Positions 34,437 through 43,826 of a stretch of DNA of 64,000 nucleotides are shown one piece after another. The position numbers and the translations under genes are program-made. Numbering within the stretch: position 1 is the stretch's first letter; the number at the start of each line of letters is the position of its first letter. The stretch lies in the NCBI GenBank assembly GCA_045106675.1, contig JBGCFA010000014.1, forward strand, positions 1-64,000, written 5' to 3'. A model generated the notes under the pieces. That model saw only the letters and a list, made by a program, of their open reading frames with translations, did not search any database and was not told the origin of the DNA. Source of the stretch: JBCAWW01 sp045106675. Lineage in GTDB: Bacteria; Bacteroidota; Bacteroidia; J057.

Positions 34437-34892
34437 TTACAATTGATTTTGTGGCAAATTGAGATAGGATGCTATGAACGCATTGACTTGCTGATTGAGG
34501 ATACCAGTCTCGACTTCTATGCCAGCTTCTTGCAGTATGCTGATGCCTTTTCCTAGATTGCGCGGGTCAGGATCTTCTATGGAGATGTATACCTTCTTGG
34601 GGTGTCGCGAGACTAGACTTTTAGCACAGGATGGCGTTCGTCCCTGAAAAGAGCAGGGCTCTAAGGTTACATAGATTTCACAGTCTGCCAAACTACCATC
34701 AACTTGGGCCAGGGCACTTGCTTCTGCGTGAAACTGTCCGGGCGCTTGGGTAAACCCACTCGCAAGTATCTGGCCGTCCTTGACAATTACACAGCCTACG
34801 GGTGGGTTGGGTAGACAATCAGGAAGCGCTTTTTTACTTTCTGCGAGAGCCGCTTTCATAAAAGCGCTTGGATTATATTCTGAAGCTAGCAT
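34437..34892 (-). CDS. RibD-type pyrimidine deaminase domain protein
   Basis: The 151-aa protein has the zinc deaminase motifs HAEAS and TLEPCSFQGRTPSC (PCxxxxxxPxC type) and the RibD-like NPPVGCVIVKDG and VYISIEDPDP. It corresponds to the deaminase half of RibD, which acts on a riboflavin precursor; a stand-alone deaminase on other substrates is also possible. No reductase half is fused. No other riboflavin gene is nearby. Confidence 0.85.
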   Translation of the reverse strand: MLASEYNPSAFMKAALAESKKALPDCLPNPPVGCVIVKDGQILASGFTQAPGQFHAEASALAQVDGSLADCEIYVTLEPCSFQGRTPSCAKSLVSRHPKKVYISIEDPDPRNLGKGISILQEAGIEVETGILNQQVNAFIASYLNLPQNQL

Positions 34893-35168
34893 AACGAGTT
34901 ATCTGTTATTCCTTATGTTCATAACAACAAGCGTTTGACGCTTTTGTCTAAAACATACGAGAAGCAGCGATAATTGGATTTAGATAGAGGTGAATCTTTA
35001 GGTTTAAGTAGTACTTGAAAACGAATTGCCATGTAAGTATCCTACCATTGTCAGTTCAATGCTAAATAGTAACCGTCTATACAAATTGATCATAAATACC
35101 ATTTTTCGTAATTAATTTCCGCGTGAATATTACTAGTCTTTTTCAAACGGTTAATACGATACTCACAC

Positions 35169-38100
35169 ATGTGGTTGACACAATTTAGGCGGAGACCTCT
35201 GCTACTCGTTCTTCTTTTTACTGCTTTTTCGGCCTTTACTCCTTTATTTCTGCCTCCTCCCGGACTTACTAGTCCAGAAGCAATAGGACCATTTCTCAAC
35301 AATACCTTACCTGATAAAACGCCAGGCAATGGAGGTAGTGTTGCATGGAGTGTGACTCCGGCTTACATCAATCTATATTTTGATGATCCTTTGGTGATTG
35401 TTCCTGATGAGCGTGCAAACAAGATTTTTGTAGGTTCACGCGATGGCGTGCTAGAGGTTTTTGATGACAACCCCAATGTTACGACTAAGCAAACAGTAGT
35501 CGATCTGCGCACACAGGTGGCAGAGGTTTGGGATGCTGGTTTCTTAGGCATGGCACTCCACCCAGATTTTGGCTTAGCCGGATCTCCCGACGCCAATTAT
35601 GTGTATCTCTATTACACTGCTAAAGGAGCAAATGGCCAAAATGGTCCGTTTAGCTGTGGAGGTGGTTGTTTTACATGTTTCGATAACCCCAATTTTTTCG
35701 GTAGTTATTTGCGACTTTCTCGCTTTACCTTAGATCCGAGTAATTATACGATTGATCCTGCCACTGAAGTCCGAATGTTCAATATCCGCCAATACAACGG
35801 TACTCACCGTGGTGGTGGAATGGTTTTTGGCGACGATGGCTATTTATACTTAACAATTGGAGATCAAGCGCGCTATACTGGTGCATTGAACATCGTCGAT
35901 AACTTCGAAGGTGGAGTTGTTAGACTTGATGTTGATCAACAAGGAGGAAGTGTCAGCCATGCTCCGCGTCGTAAAATGGGCGTTGAAACGGGGCTTTCAG
36001 ACGAGTTTACGGGTGTTGGATACTATGTACCCAACAGTAACCCTTGGCAAGCTCCTGATAATAGCCTCTTTGAGGAATTTTATACTGTAGGACACCGTAG
36101 TCCTCACCGTATGACCAAAGACCGTGCTACCGGAGATTTATTTATCGGTGAAGTTGGCGGTGGCCAACGCGAAGAAATCAACATCGTAGAAAGCGGGCGA
36201 AACTATGGCTGGCCAATCTTTGAGGGAAACCTCGGCCCGAGTAATCGTTGTAATTCAGGAACCACAATCAATTTTGGTACTTATAAGCCGCCATTGACAG
36301 ATTTTTTGCGTAGCGAAGCCAATGCTATCATTGGTGGCTATGTGTATCGTGGCAATAACTACCCCAATATTGCTGGCCAATATATTTGTGGAGGATATTC
36401 ACAAAATCGAATCTTCAGCATTGATCCTGCTACAGGAACCAAAACAGTATTGACTAGCTTTACTCCAGGTGGATTGATCACCTTTGGCGAATCCAATGAT
36501 GGCGAACTCATCATGGGCCGTCAAAACGGCAATACTAATTTATATGCCCTTACTGGTACAGGAATTGGTGCACCGGCTCCAACTTTACTTTCGCAAGTAG
36601 ATGCATTTTCAGACTTGCAGACGCTTACACCAAAAGCAGGAGTGATTCCTTATGATATGATCGAGGACTTCTGGTCTGATGGCGCGGATAAAGATCGCTG
36701 GATAGCTATCCCTAATGATGGGACACATGATACTCCAGATGAGCAAATCCAATTTTCTGAAAATGGCAACTGGACGTTCCCCAAGGGGGCGGTCCTCATC
36801 AAGCACTTCGAACTGTTTGGCAAACGTCTAGAGACTCGTTTTGAAGTTCACGGCATAGATGGTACTTACTATTATCTCACCTATAAGTGGAATGCCCAAG
36901 GTACGGATGCAACATTACTTACTGACGGGCTTGATGAAACGATCACCGTCAATGGACAAAGTCAAGTATGGCATTTTCCTAGTACGAGTGAATGTCAAAA
37001 CTGTCACCAATCTGCAAGTGGATTTGTACTGGGAGCCAGAACGCGTTATCTCAACCGTGATATCGTCTACCCTCAAACGGGTTTGAGTGCAAATCAATTA
37101 GTGAGTCTTAGTCATATCGGTATCCTAGATCAACCAATTTCTGATACTGATGCAGCAAATTATCTAACGGCAGTCGCCAAGGATGATCCCAATGCCAGTT
37201 TAGAGATTAAGGCGCGTTCATACCTTGACCTCAATTGTTCTTATTGCCACCAGCCGGGTACAGGCAATCGTGCTGTTTTTGACGCACGCTTAACGACAGA
37301 TCTCTCGAATCAAGATATTATCAATGGTTCGGTTATCGAAGCCCTCGGTCTGAGTGACGCAAGGGTCATCGTTCCACAGAATGTGGGCCAATCAGTGACT
37401 CACTATCGTATGAACTCTCTCTTAAGCGGGGTAGCAATGCCTCCTTTAGCTAAAAATAAAATTGATACCGAAGGCGTCCAGCTGATCGAAGACTGGATCA
37501 ACAGCCTAACACCAGATACGACCCAAAACTTAGTCGTTGTGGGTGATGCTGTCCAACAAGCTGGCGGTTGTTATGAATTGACCGCTGCACAAAATAGCTT
37601 AGCAGGAGCTGCTTGGTATCCTGAAGTAATCAGCCTCGATGAAGATGCCACCATTACTTTCAATATTGGTATGGGAAGCAATGATGCGGGTGCCGATGGA
37701 GCAACCTTTATCTTCCAAAATCAAGGTACTGATGTTATCGGTACATTAGGTGGTGGATTAGGAGCTACGGGCATAACCCCTTCTTTGGGTATTTCATTTG
37801 ACACTTATGGACAAGTTGATGACCAAATCGTGATTTGGCAAAATGGCGCTATTGCTACTGCCTTAGCCGGTCCGGTATGTGCGCTGCCTTCATGTGTCAA
37901 TATTGAAGATGGTGGTACACATGCAGTTGAAATCCAATGGGATGCAGGCCTTCAGCGTTTGCAAGTCCTTTTTGATGGTTCGCTGCGTGCTACTTATACC
38001 GACAATGTCGTACAAACCATTTTTGGCGGCAATCCTTGGGTCTATGTCGGAGCTACTGCTGCGACTGGCGGACTCAATAATCTCCATGAGATCTGTAATT

Positions 38101-41100
38101 TTGATCTCGATGCGACCTTCCCGCCTGAGCAAGTAAATCCCGGTGGCACAGGTATTACAGCCAGTTACTTCAACAATATTGACTTTACTAGTCCTGCCTT
38201 CACACGTATTGATCCCCAAATCAATTTTGCTTGGGGCAATGATTCTCCTGATCCATTGATCACAGACCCCAATACCTTCTCTGTTAGATGGGAAGGTGGT
38301 TTAGTGGCACCTTATACAGGAACGTTTACCTTTTACTCTACTACCGATGATGGTGTGAGACTATGGGTAGATGGTGTCTTAGTCATTGATCAATATATCG
38401 ATCAAGCGCCTACCGAGTGGACTGGTACTTATGATTTGGTTGCTGGGGAATTGGTTCCTTTCAAGATGGATTATTATGAGCGTGCTGGTGGTGCTGTGGC
38501 TAAACTAGAATGGGCGGGTCCATTTACAGAGCGCCAATTTGTGCAGCCTACTTTCCTTTTCCCCGTTGGGGCGGTGTATTCTCCTCAGCCTCCGGTGGCT
38601 TCCTTTACGGTAACGCCTAATGTAGGCATCGCACCATTACCGGTCATCTTTGATGCGATAGCCTCAAATGATCCAGACGGTAGCATCGCAAGCTATGACT
38701 GGGACTTTGGTGATGGTAATACGGCTACTGGCCTTACGCCACTTCATACCTACAATACTGATGGTACTTATAATGCTCGCCTGATCGTAACCGATGATGG
38801 TGGCAAGACTGATACTGCTTTCCAAACGATACAGGTGGATGCCTCTAATACGGCACCTGTCGCTAGTTTCACGGCTTCGCCGAACGCTGGTACGGCTCCT
38901 CTTTTGGTAAGTGTCGATGCGACTGCGTCGAACGATGACAATGGTATCCAGACTTATGATTGGGACTTTGGCGATGGTGCTACTGGCAACGGACAGATTA
39001 CCGATCATACTTATCTAGTTGGTGGTACTTTTACCATCACTCTGATCGTCAGTGATCAAGAAGGACTAAAAGATACTGCGACGACTAGTATTGATGTACA
39101 ACCAGCAGGGGGCTACTGTCATGTGCTTGCTAATGGAGAAGTCGTGATTGAAGCTGAAAACTTCAGCGATAATGTTAGTGGATCTGGTGGTGCAAGTGCT
39201 ACTACTTGGCAGATCTATAACGATGCTGCTGCCAGTGGAGGCGTTGCGCTACGCGCAGAACCTAATACTGGTGTCTGGACAGGACTCAATCTCAATGGAC
39301 CTCGTCTCGATTACGATATTTTGTTTGACGTACCAGGTCAATATTATGTATACGTTCGGGCTAGTGCTGCATCTGGTTCAGACGATTCCTTCCACGCTGG
39401 TTTGAATGGTAACTCCGTTACTAATCAATCTGGCACCGGTATGGGAGTCAATGGTCCTTGGGACTGGTCTGAGAGAGCTAATAATTATGAAGTAGTCGTA
39501 ATCAACGTACCGAGTACAGGTAAGCATACCTTCAATCTCTGGATGCGTGAGGACGGTACGCAAGTAGATAAGATCGTGATCAAGGCAGCTAGTGCTACTC
39601 CTTCGGGTAACGGCCCTGCTGAAAGTCAAATCGGTGATTGTGGCACTAGCGTGGGTAACCAAGCTCCGATTGCCAACTTCACTTCAGATGTGATTTCAGG
39701 TTTCGCACCATTGCCAGTGAACTTTGATGCTGCTAACTCTACTGACAATGAAGGTCCAATCGCTAGCTATAGCTGGAACTTTGGTGATGGCAATACTGCT
39801 GCGGGTGTTACCGCTAGCAATACTTATTCACAAGCGGGTATTTATACGATCAGCCTTACCGTAACAGACCAAGGTGGACTTAGCGATACCTATGATGCAC
39901 AGGTTCAAGTCAGCAATGATCCCGGAAATGGAGAAATTTGCTTTGATGAAGCTGGCGGTGAGTTGGTAATTGAAGCTGAAAATTACTCAGCGCTTGGTGC
40001 TGGTACTGGTAGTGCTGCGGGAGTAGCTTGGGTCAACTTTACTGATGCGAGCGCAAGTAATGGTGCTGGAGTAAGAGCTGAACCTAATACAGGTACTTGG
40101 ACAGGACTCAATCTCAATGGCCCTCGTCTTGACTACAATGTCAATTTCAATGCTGCTGGAACTTATCAAGTATATGTCCGTACTAGTTCACCTACTGCCA
40201 ATGATGATTCTTATCATGTAGGACTCAATGGAGTAGGGGTAACCAATCTTTCTGGTTATGGTATGGGAGGCGTTGGTCCATGGTTTTGGGCTTCTGGTGC
40301 TAATGATGGTGATCAAGTAGAGATCGTCGTACCTGCTGCTGGTAAGCATACCATTAGTGTTTGGATGCGTGAAGATGGCGTAGCTTTAGATAAGTTGGTT
40401 ATCACTCAATTGAGTGCCCCAACAGCTGCTGGACCAATCGAAAGTAGCCAAGTTACTTGTGGCAATGCCGCTAACTTAGCGCCAATCGCAAGCTTTACAG
40501 CAACGCCTAGTAGTGGAATCGCTCCTCTTCCTGTAGCGGTTGATGGCAGCACTTCTTCTGATCCCGATGGACAGATTGCTGCTTATGCTTGGGACTTCGG
40601 TGATGGTACTACCACCTCGGGTCTAACGGCCAATCACACTTACAACAATGCAGGTACTTTCAATATCGTATTGACGGTAACAGATACCGCTGGCTTGAGT
40701 AGTCAGACTAGCCAGTCGATTACGGTTTCTCCTTCGGGCAACGGGCCGCTCTGTTTTGACGAAGTCAATGGAGAACTCGTGATGGAAGCGGAAAATTATT
40801 CTGCTATCATCCCAGGAACGGGTAATGCCGCTGGTCATACTTGGCAAACTTACACAGAGGCTTCAGCTAGTGGCAGCGCTGCTGTTATCGCTACTCCAAA
40901 TACTGGCGCTTCTGCAGGTTTAAATCTCACTGGTCCACGTTTGGACTACGAGATCAACTTTGCTACTGCTGGTACTTATCGAGTCTTTGTGCGTAGTGCT
41001 GGTGCAAGCAATGCCGATGATTCTTACCATGTTGGTCTCAATGGCGTTTCTACTACTAACCTCTCTGGTTATGGTATGGGAGCCAATGGCCCTTGGGCTT

Positions 41101-41840
41101 GGAAAGATGTGGCGAATAATAGTGATCCAGTTACTCTCGTGGTAGCTACACCGGGTCAGTACGTATTCAATCTATGGATGCGTGAAGATGGAGTAGAAGT
41201 GGATAAAATCGTTATGAGAATCATCCCAACTACTTTCAGTGGACTAGGACCCGTAGAGAGTCCGCGTAATCCATGTGGAGCGCCTGCCTTAATGCTTAGT
41301 CGTAACTTTGGTGTCGAAGGCTATGCACAAGATGCTAACATAAACTGGGGCAATTTCTACGAAGAGTTTGAAGATCAGTATATCCTCCAACGTTCATTTG
41401 ATGGCAAAATCTATGAATTATTAGAAAAGGACGAAATCATCGTAGATAAGGAACTCAATACTTATACCGATCCTAACATCCGTACTTATGATGCTGATAA
41501 GGTTTATTATCGCTTGCAAGTAGTGGATGCGTTCGGACAAGTCCGTGAAACTAGAGAAGGCAGTCTGAATTTGAGAACCTCCTTTGCGAGTCTCAATCTA
41601 CAGGCTTATCCTAATCCTGCGAATACAAAGTTGAGCTTGAAATACGCCAACCAAAGTGAAGAAACCCTCCGTTTGAGAGTCATCTCTTCAACTGGGCAAA
41701 CGATCTATACACAGTCTATCGACTCCAATGCGGCAGAAGGTATAGTGAAACTCGATGTCTCTGAGTGGGCTGCTGGAATTTACTTTATTCAGCTGACCAA
41801 CGATAGCGCGAGTCAGGTCGTTAGGGTATTGATATACTAG
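35169..41840 (+). CDS. Giant modular surface protein: sugar dehydrogenase, haem, lectin, PA14, PKD and CBM domains
   Basis: The 2223-aa product has a signal peptide (RRRPLLLVLLFTAFSAF). Residues about 65-470 form a PQQ-type glucose/sorbosone dehydrogenase propeller (GFLGMALHPDFG, YLTIGDQARY, GHRSPHRM, IGEVGGGQREEINIV, NYGWPIFEG). About 480-785 has two haem motifs, CQNCH near 610 and CSYCH near 691. An L-type lectin domain (about 793-981) and a PA14 domain (about 993-1130) follow. Four PKD domains sit at about 1141-1227, 1228-1312, 1496-1585 and 1768-1856, each with a W(D/N)FGDG core. Three copies of a CBM-like domain lie at about 1314-1490, 1586-1764 and 1857-2036, each ending WMREDG...DK(I/L)V. 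The tail from about 2037 ends in a T9SS sorting domain. It probably oxidises sugars at the cell surface while bound to polysaccharide. Confidence 0.92.
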   Translation: MWLTQFRRRPLLLVLLFTAFSAFTPLFLPPPGLTSPEAIGPFLNNTLPDKTPGNGGSVAWSVTPAYINLYFDDPLVIVPDERANKIFVGSRDGVLEVFDDNPNVTTKQTVVDLRTQVAEVWDAGFLGMALHPDFGLAGSPDANYVYLYYTAKGANGQNGPFSCGGGCFTCFDNPNFFGSYLRLSRFTLDPSNYTIDPATEVRMFNIRQYNGTHRGGGMVFGDDGYLYLTIGDQARYTGALNIVDNFEGGVVRLDVDQQGGSVSHAPRRKMGVETGLSDEFTGVGYYVPNSNPWQAPDNSLFEEFYTVGHRSPHRMTKDRATGDLFIGEVGGGQREEINIVESGRNYGWPIFEGNLGPSNRCNSGTTINFGTYKPPLTDFLRSEANAIIGGYVYRGNNYPNIAGQYICGGYSQNRIFSIDPATGTKTVLTSFTPGGLITFGESNDGELIMGRQNGNTNLYALTGTGIGAPAPTLLSQVDAFSDLQTLTPKAGVIPYDMIEDFWSDGADKDRWIAIPNDGTHDTPDEQIQFSENGNWTFPKGAVLIKHFELFGKRLETRFEVHGIDGTYYYLTYKWNAQGTDATLLTDGLDETITVNGQSQVWHFPSTSECQNCHQSASGFVLGARTRYLNRDIVYPQTGLSANQLVSLSHIGILDQPISDTDAANYLTAVAKDDPNASLEIKARSYLDLNCSYCHQPGTGNRAVFDARLTTDLSNQDIINGSVIEALGLSDARVIVPQNVGQSVTHYRMNSLLSGVAMPPLAKNKIDTEGVQLIEDWINSLTPDTTQNLVVVGDAVQQAGGCYELTAAQNSLAGAAWYPEVISLDEDATITFNIGMGSNDAGADGATFIFQNQGTDVIGTLGGGLGATGITPSLGISFDTYGQVDDQIVIWQNGAIATALAGPVCALPSCVNIEDGGTHAVEIQWDAGLQRLQVLFDGSLRATYTDNVVQTIFGGNPWVYVGATAATGGLNNLHEICNFDLDATFPPEQVNPGGTGITASYFNNIDFTSPAFTRIDPQINFAWGNDSPDPLITDPNTFSVRWEGGLVAPYTGTFTFYSTTDDGVRLWVDGVLVIDQYIDQAPTEWTGTYDLVAGELVPFKMDYYERAGGAVAKLEWAGPFTERQFVQPTFLFPVGAVYSPQPPVASFTVTPNVGIAPLPVIFDAIASNDPDGSIASYDWDFGDGNTATGLTPLHTYNTDGTYNARLIVTDDGGKTDTAFQTIQVDASNTAPVASFTASPNAGTAPLLVSVDATASNDDNGIQTYDWDFGDGATGNGQITDHTYLVGGTFTITLIVSDQEGLKDTATTSIDVQPAGGYCHVLANGEVVIEAENFSDNVSGSGGASATTWQIYNDAAASGGVALRAEPNTGVWTGLNLNGPRLDYDILFDVPGQYYVYVRASAASGSDDSFHAGLNGNSVTNQSGTGMGVNGPWDWSERANNYEVVVINVPSTGKHTFNLWMREDGTQVDKIVIKAASATPSGNGPAESQIGDCGTSVGNQAPIANFTSDVISGFAPLPVNFDAANSTDNEGPIASYSWNFGDGNTAAGVTASNTYSQAGIYTISLTVTDQGGLSDTYDAQVQVSNDPGNGEICFDEAGGELVIEAENYSALGAGTGSAAGVAWVNFTDASASNGAGVRAEPNTGTWTGLNLNGPRLDYNVNFNAAGTYQVYVRTSSPTANDDSYHVGLNGVGVTNLSGYGMGGVGPWFWASGANDGDQVEIVVPAAGKHTISVWMREDGVALDKLVITQLSAPTAAGPIESSQVTCGNAANLAPIASFTATPSSGIAPLPVAVDGSTSSDPDGQIAAYAWDFGDGTTTSGLTANHTYNNAGTFNIVLTVTDTAGLSSQTSQSITVSPSGNGPLCFDEVNGELVMEAENYSAIIPGTGNAAGHTWQTYTEASASGSAAVIATPNTGASAGLNLTGPRLDYEINFATAGTYRVFVRSAGASNADDSYHVGLNGVSTTNLSGYGMGANGPWAWKDVANNSDPVTLVVATPGQYVFNLWMREDGVEVDKIVMRIIPTTFSGLGPVESPRNPCGAPALMLSRNFGVEGYAQDANINWGNFYEEFEDQYILQRSFDGKIYELLEKDEIIVDKELNTYTDPNIRTYDADKVYYRLQVVDAFGQVRETREGSLNLRTSFASLNLQAYPNPANTKLSLKYANQSEETLRLRVISSTGQTIYTQSIDSNAAEGIVKLDVSEWAAGIYFIQLTNDSASQVVRVLIY
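39108..41275 (+). repeat. Three-fold CBM-PKD internal repeat
   Basis: The blocks at 39108-39640, 39925-40460 and 40738-41275 encode near-identical CBM-like domains (GLNLNGPRLDY / NGPW.W / WMREDG), alternating with PKD domains at 39655-39920 and 40470-40735. This shows duplication of a CBM+PKD unit of about 810 bp. Confidence 0.85.
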
Positions 41841-41889
41841 ACATACTGGGGAATTCTGGGCGACAGTGTCCAAATTCCCCAGCTTTATG

Positions 41890-41897
41890 TACCTTTG
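41890..41897 (+). promoter_or_regulatory. -7 box (TACCTTTG) upstream of the TonB-C/TPR gene
   Basis: Exact TAnnTTTG match 26 bp before the ATG at 41923. It supports the shorter start and indicates that the gene has its own promoter. Confidence 0.5.
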
Positions 41898-41922
41898 CGG
41901 CAGAAAAAATAGATACTGCACT

Positions 41923-43233
41923 ATGAAAAAATTGTGGCTACTGATTGGGCTGATCTTAGGGGCGAACGCGTTAATGTGGGCCCAAAATGCAACCCCAGGC
42001 ATAAATGAGTTTATCTTTGTCGACAAAGAACCCGTACCTACCAACCTCGCTGAGGTAAGAACTGCGATAGGTTATCCAGAGATGGCGATCCAACAAAACC
42101 TTCAAGGCAATGTTGTCATCCGAGTCTTAGTGGATACTACTGGCGACTATCTTGATCACTCTGTGATTGCTTCTGCTCATCCCGTATTAGGTAAAGCAGT
42201 CGAAGATAGAATCCCAGAACTTTTGTTTAGTCCAGCGATCTTAGGAGGCAAAGCAACACGTTTTTGGGTCAATATTCCTTTTACTTTTCGCCTTGTCAAT
42301 GAAGAAGAGGAAAAGTTAAAAGCTTCGATAGATTCAATCGGTCAACTGATTGCAGCCAGCCCTGAAGACTACGAATTGTATCATAAAAGAGGGGTAGAGC
42401 AAAGTCAACTTGGTAATACTGATGAAGCACTCGAAGACTTGAACAAAAGCTTGGCTTTGAATCCACGCAAGAACAAGAAAAAGAAAGAGAAGAATACCTA
42501 TTCATACCTAGTTTACTCCCTATACAGCCGTGCGGCAGTCTTCGTGGGGAAAGAAAAGTATGATGAAGCTATTATTGATTATGCTGAGGCTTTCATGCTG
42601 ATGGAAGAAATGAAGTATCAAGACTCAGCCGTTGATGCAATAAAGCCTTTGTTGTACCTCGAGCGTGGCTATACTTACCAACTCAAAAAAGACAATGAAT
42701 TGGCTAGAAAGGACTATCGCTGGGTACTAGACAATGATAGCTCTCAGAAGTGTACTGTTTACTCTTTATTGTCTGATATGGGAATAGAGGACAATGATTA
42801 TGAAGAATTATCTTGGGTCTATACCGGTCTGATCGAATGTGATACTGCCAATACTTATCTGCCTTATAGTCGCGGCTTTTATCGCCTCAAATCAGGAGAT
42901 TATGCTGGTGCTTTAATAGATTTTCAAACAGCAGTTGATCGTAATAAGAATATGTTGATTCGTATTGCTTCGCTTAACCATATGGCACTTGCTCATATGG
43001 AAATGGGCCAAACGATGGATGCTCAGGCTTCTATTGATGCTGCTTTATTGATCAATGCCTTAAATCCACAGTCCTATTATTTCAGAGGGATGCTCAAGGA
43101 AAAAGACGGAGATAGCGAAGCTGCTTGTAAAGACTATCGCAATGCGATGGAATTTGGTCTTTCGGGTGAGGACGCTGATAAATGTATCGAAAAACTCAAT
43201 GCTTCCTGCGGTGGTTGGGAAGTTGAGGAGTAG
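41923..43233 (+). CDS. TonB C-terminal domain and TPR protein
   Basis: The frame opens at 41866, but the ATG at 41923 is preferred: it follows a TACCTTTG promoter box and starts the signal peptide KKLWLLIGLILGANALMWAQ. Residues about 40-125 of the 436-aa protein are a TonB C-terminal domain (YPEMAIQQNLQGNVVIRVLVD, FSPAILGGKATRFWVNIPF). The rest (about 150-430) is a series of TPR units with ALEDLNKSLALNPR, EAIIDYAEAF and GALIDFQTA. Secreted TonB-C/TPR proteins are common in Bacteroidota and act as periplasmic scaffolds of unknown partners. A good terminator follows at 43249. Confidence 0.88.
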   Translation: MKKLWLLIGLILGANALMWAQNATPGINEFIFVDKEPVPTNLAEVRTAIGYPEMAIQQNLQGNVVIRVLVDTTGDYLDHSVIASAHPVLGKAVEDRIPELLFSPAILGGKATRFWVNIPFTFRLVNEEEEKLKASIDSIGQLIAASPEDYELYHKRGVEQSQLGNTDEALEDLNKSLALNPRKNKKKKEKNTYSYLVYSLYSRAAVFVGKEKYDEAIIDYAEAFMLMEEMKYQDSAVDAIKPLLYLERGYTYQLKKDNELARKDYRWVLDNDSSQKCTVYSLLSDMGIEDNDYEELSWVYTGLIECDTANTYLPYSRGFYRLKSGDYAGALIDFQTAVDRNKNMLIRIASLNHMALAHMEMGQTMDAQASIDAALLINALNPQSYYFRGMLKEKDGDSEAACKDYRNAMEFGLSGEDADKCIEKLNASCGGWEVEE

Positions 43234-43248
43234 ATAATATTTTAGACG

Positions 43249-43293
43249 AAAAGCGGGCTTTACTGATTACAGTAGAGTCCGCTTTTCTTTTTT
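43249..43293 (+). terminator. Terminator of the TonB-C/TPR gene
   Basis: AAAAGCGG and CCGCTTTT flank an extended stem (CTTTACTG/CAGTAGAG region) and are followed by CTTTTTT. Confidence 0.85.
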
Positions 43294-43299
43294 GCCTCT

Positions 43300-43326
43300 G
43301 CTTCGCAGAACGCTAGAAGCGTTCCA
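43300..43326. repeat. Palindromic repeat copy (GCTTCGCAGAACGCTAGAAGCGTTCC)
   Basis: Full copy between convergent genes. Its left half is identical to 7734-7750 and 28971-28987. Confidence 0.75.
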
Positions 43327-43358
43327 CGGAGTGATAAGAAATAGATAAAAGACCTAAA

Positions 43359-43814
43359 CTACTTCTTGACCCGCTTCACATTATACTTAGACGAAGCATA
43401 AAGAAATCCAAAAGCCTCACTATCATGCTTTTGCATGTGTTTGTGGTGCTTTTTGTGGGCTCGTATCAAGCGATTGATATATGAGTTCTCGAAATGATAT
43501 TTGATCTTTATTCGTCGATGGATGATAATGTCATGAAAGACAAAGTAGAGTATCCCGTAGGCTGTGATCCCGATGCCCACCCAAAAGGGCCAACTCAAGT
43601 CTTCTGCTCCCTGCAAGATGCCTGCGGCTGCACCTACGGCATATAGGATGCTTACAAGGTCATTCCACTCCCACCAACTGGCTTGAGGTTCATGATGTGT
43701 CTTGTGTAGAAACCAAAGGGGGCCGTGGAGGAGATATTTGTGCATGAACCAGGCCCAAGCCTCCATAATTAATATGGTTAGGATGATGATTCCTGCGTTG
43801 ATCAAAAAATTCAT
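43359..43814 (-). CDS. crtZ: Beta-carotene hydroxylase (CrtZ-type fatty acid hydroxylase family)
   Basis: The 151-aa membrane protein carries all histidine boxes of CrtZ: HKYLLHGPLW, HKTHHEP, HDIIIHRR and HKKHHKH, set among four hydrophobic segments. CrtZ hydroxylates the beta-ionone rings of carotenes to give zeaxanthin-type pigments. The size fits bacterial CrtZ (about 150-175 aa). No other carotenoid gene is in the window. The gene lies 12 bp after a lytic transglycosylase gene on the same strand; this may be an operon or chance proximity. Confidence 0.9.
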   Translation of the reverse strand: MNFLINAGIIILTILIMEAWAWFMHKYLLHGPLWFLHKTHHEPQASWWEWNDLVSILYAVGAAAGILQGAEDLSWPFWVGIGITAYGILYFVFHDIIIHRRIKIKYHFENSYINRLIRAHKKHHKHMQKHDSEAFGFLYASSKYNVKRVKK

Positions 43815-43826
43815 GTAGCTAGTAGA

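Noticed and set aside
39108..41275. Tandem mobile elements suspected from long DNA repeats.
   Set aside because: The repeats are protein domain duplications within one continuous frame; no transposase or terminal repeats.
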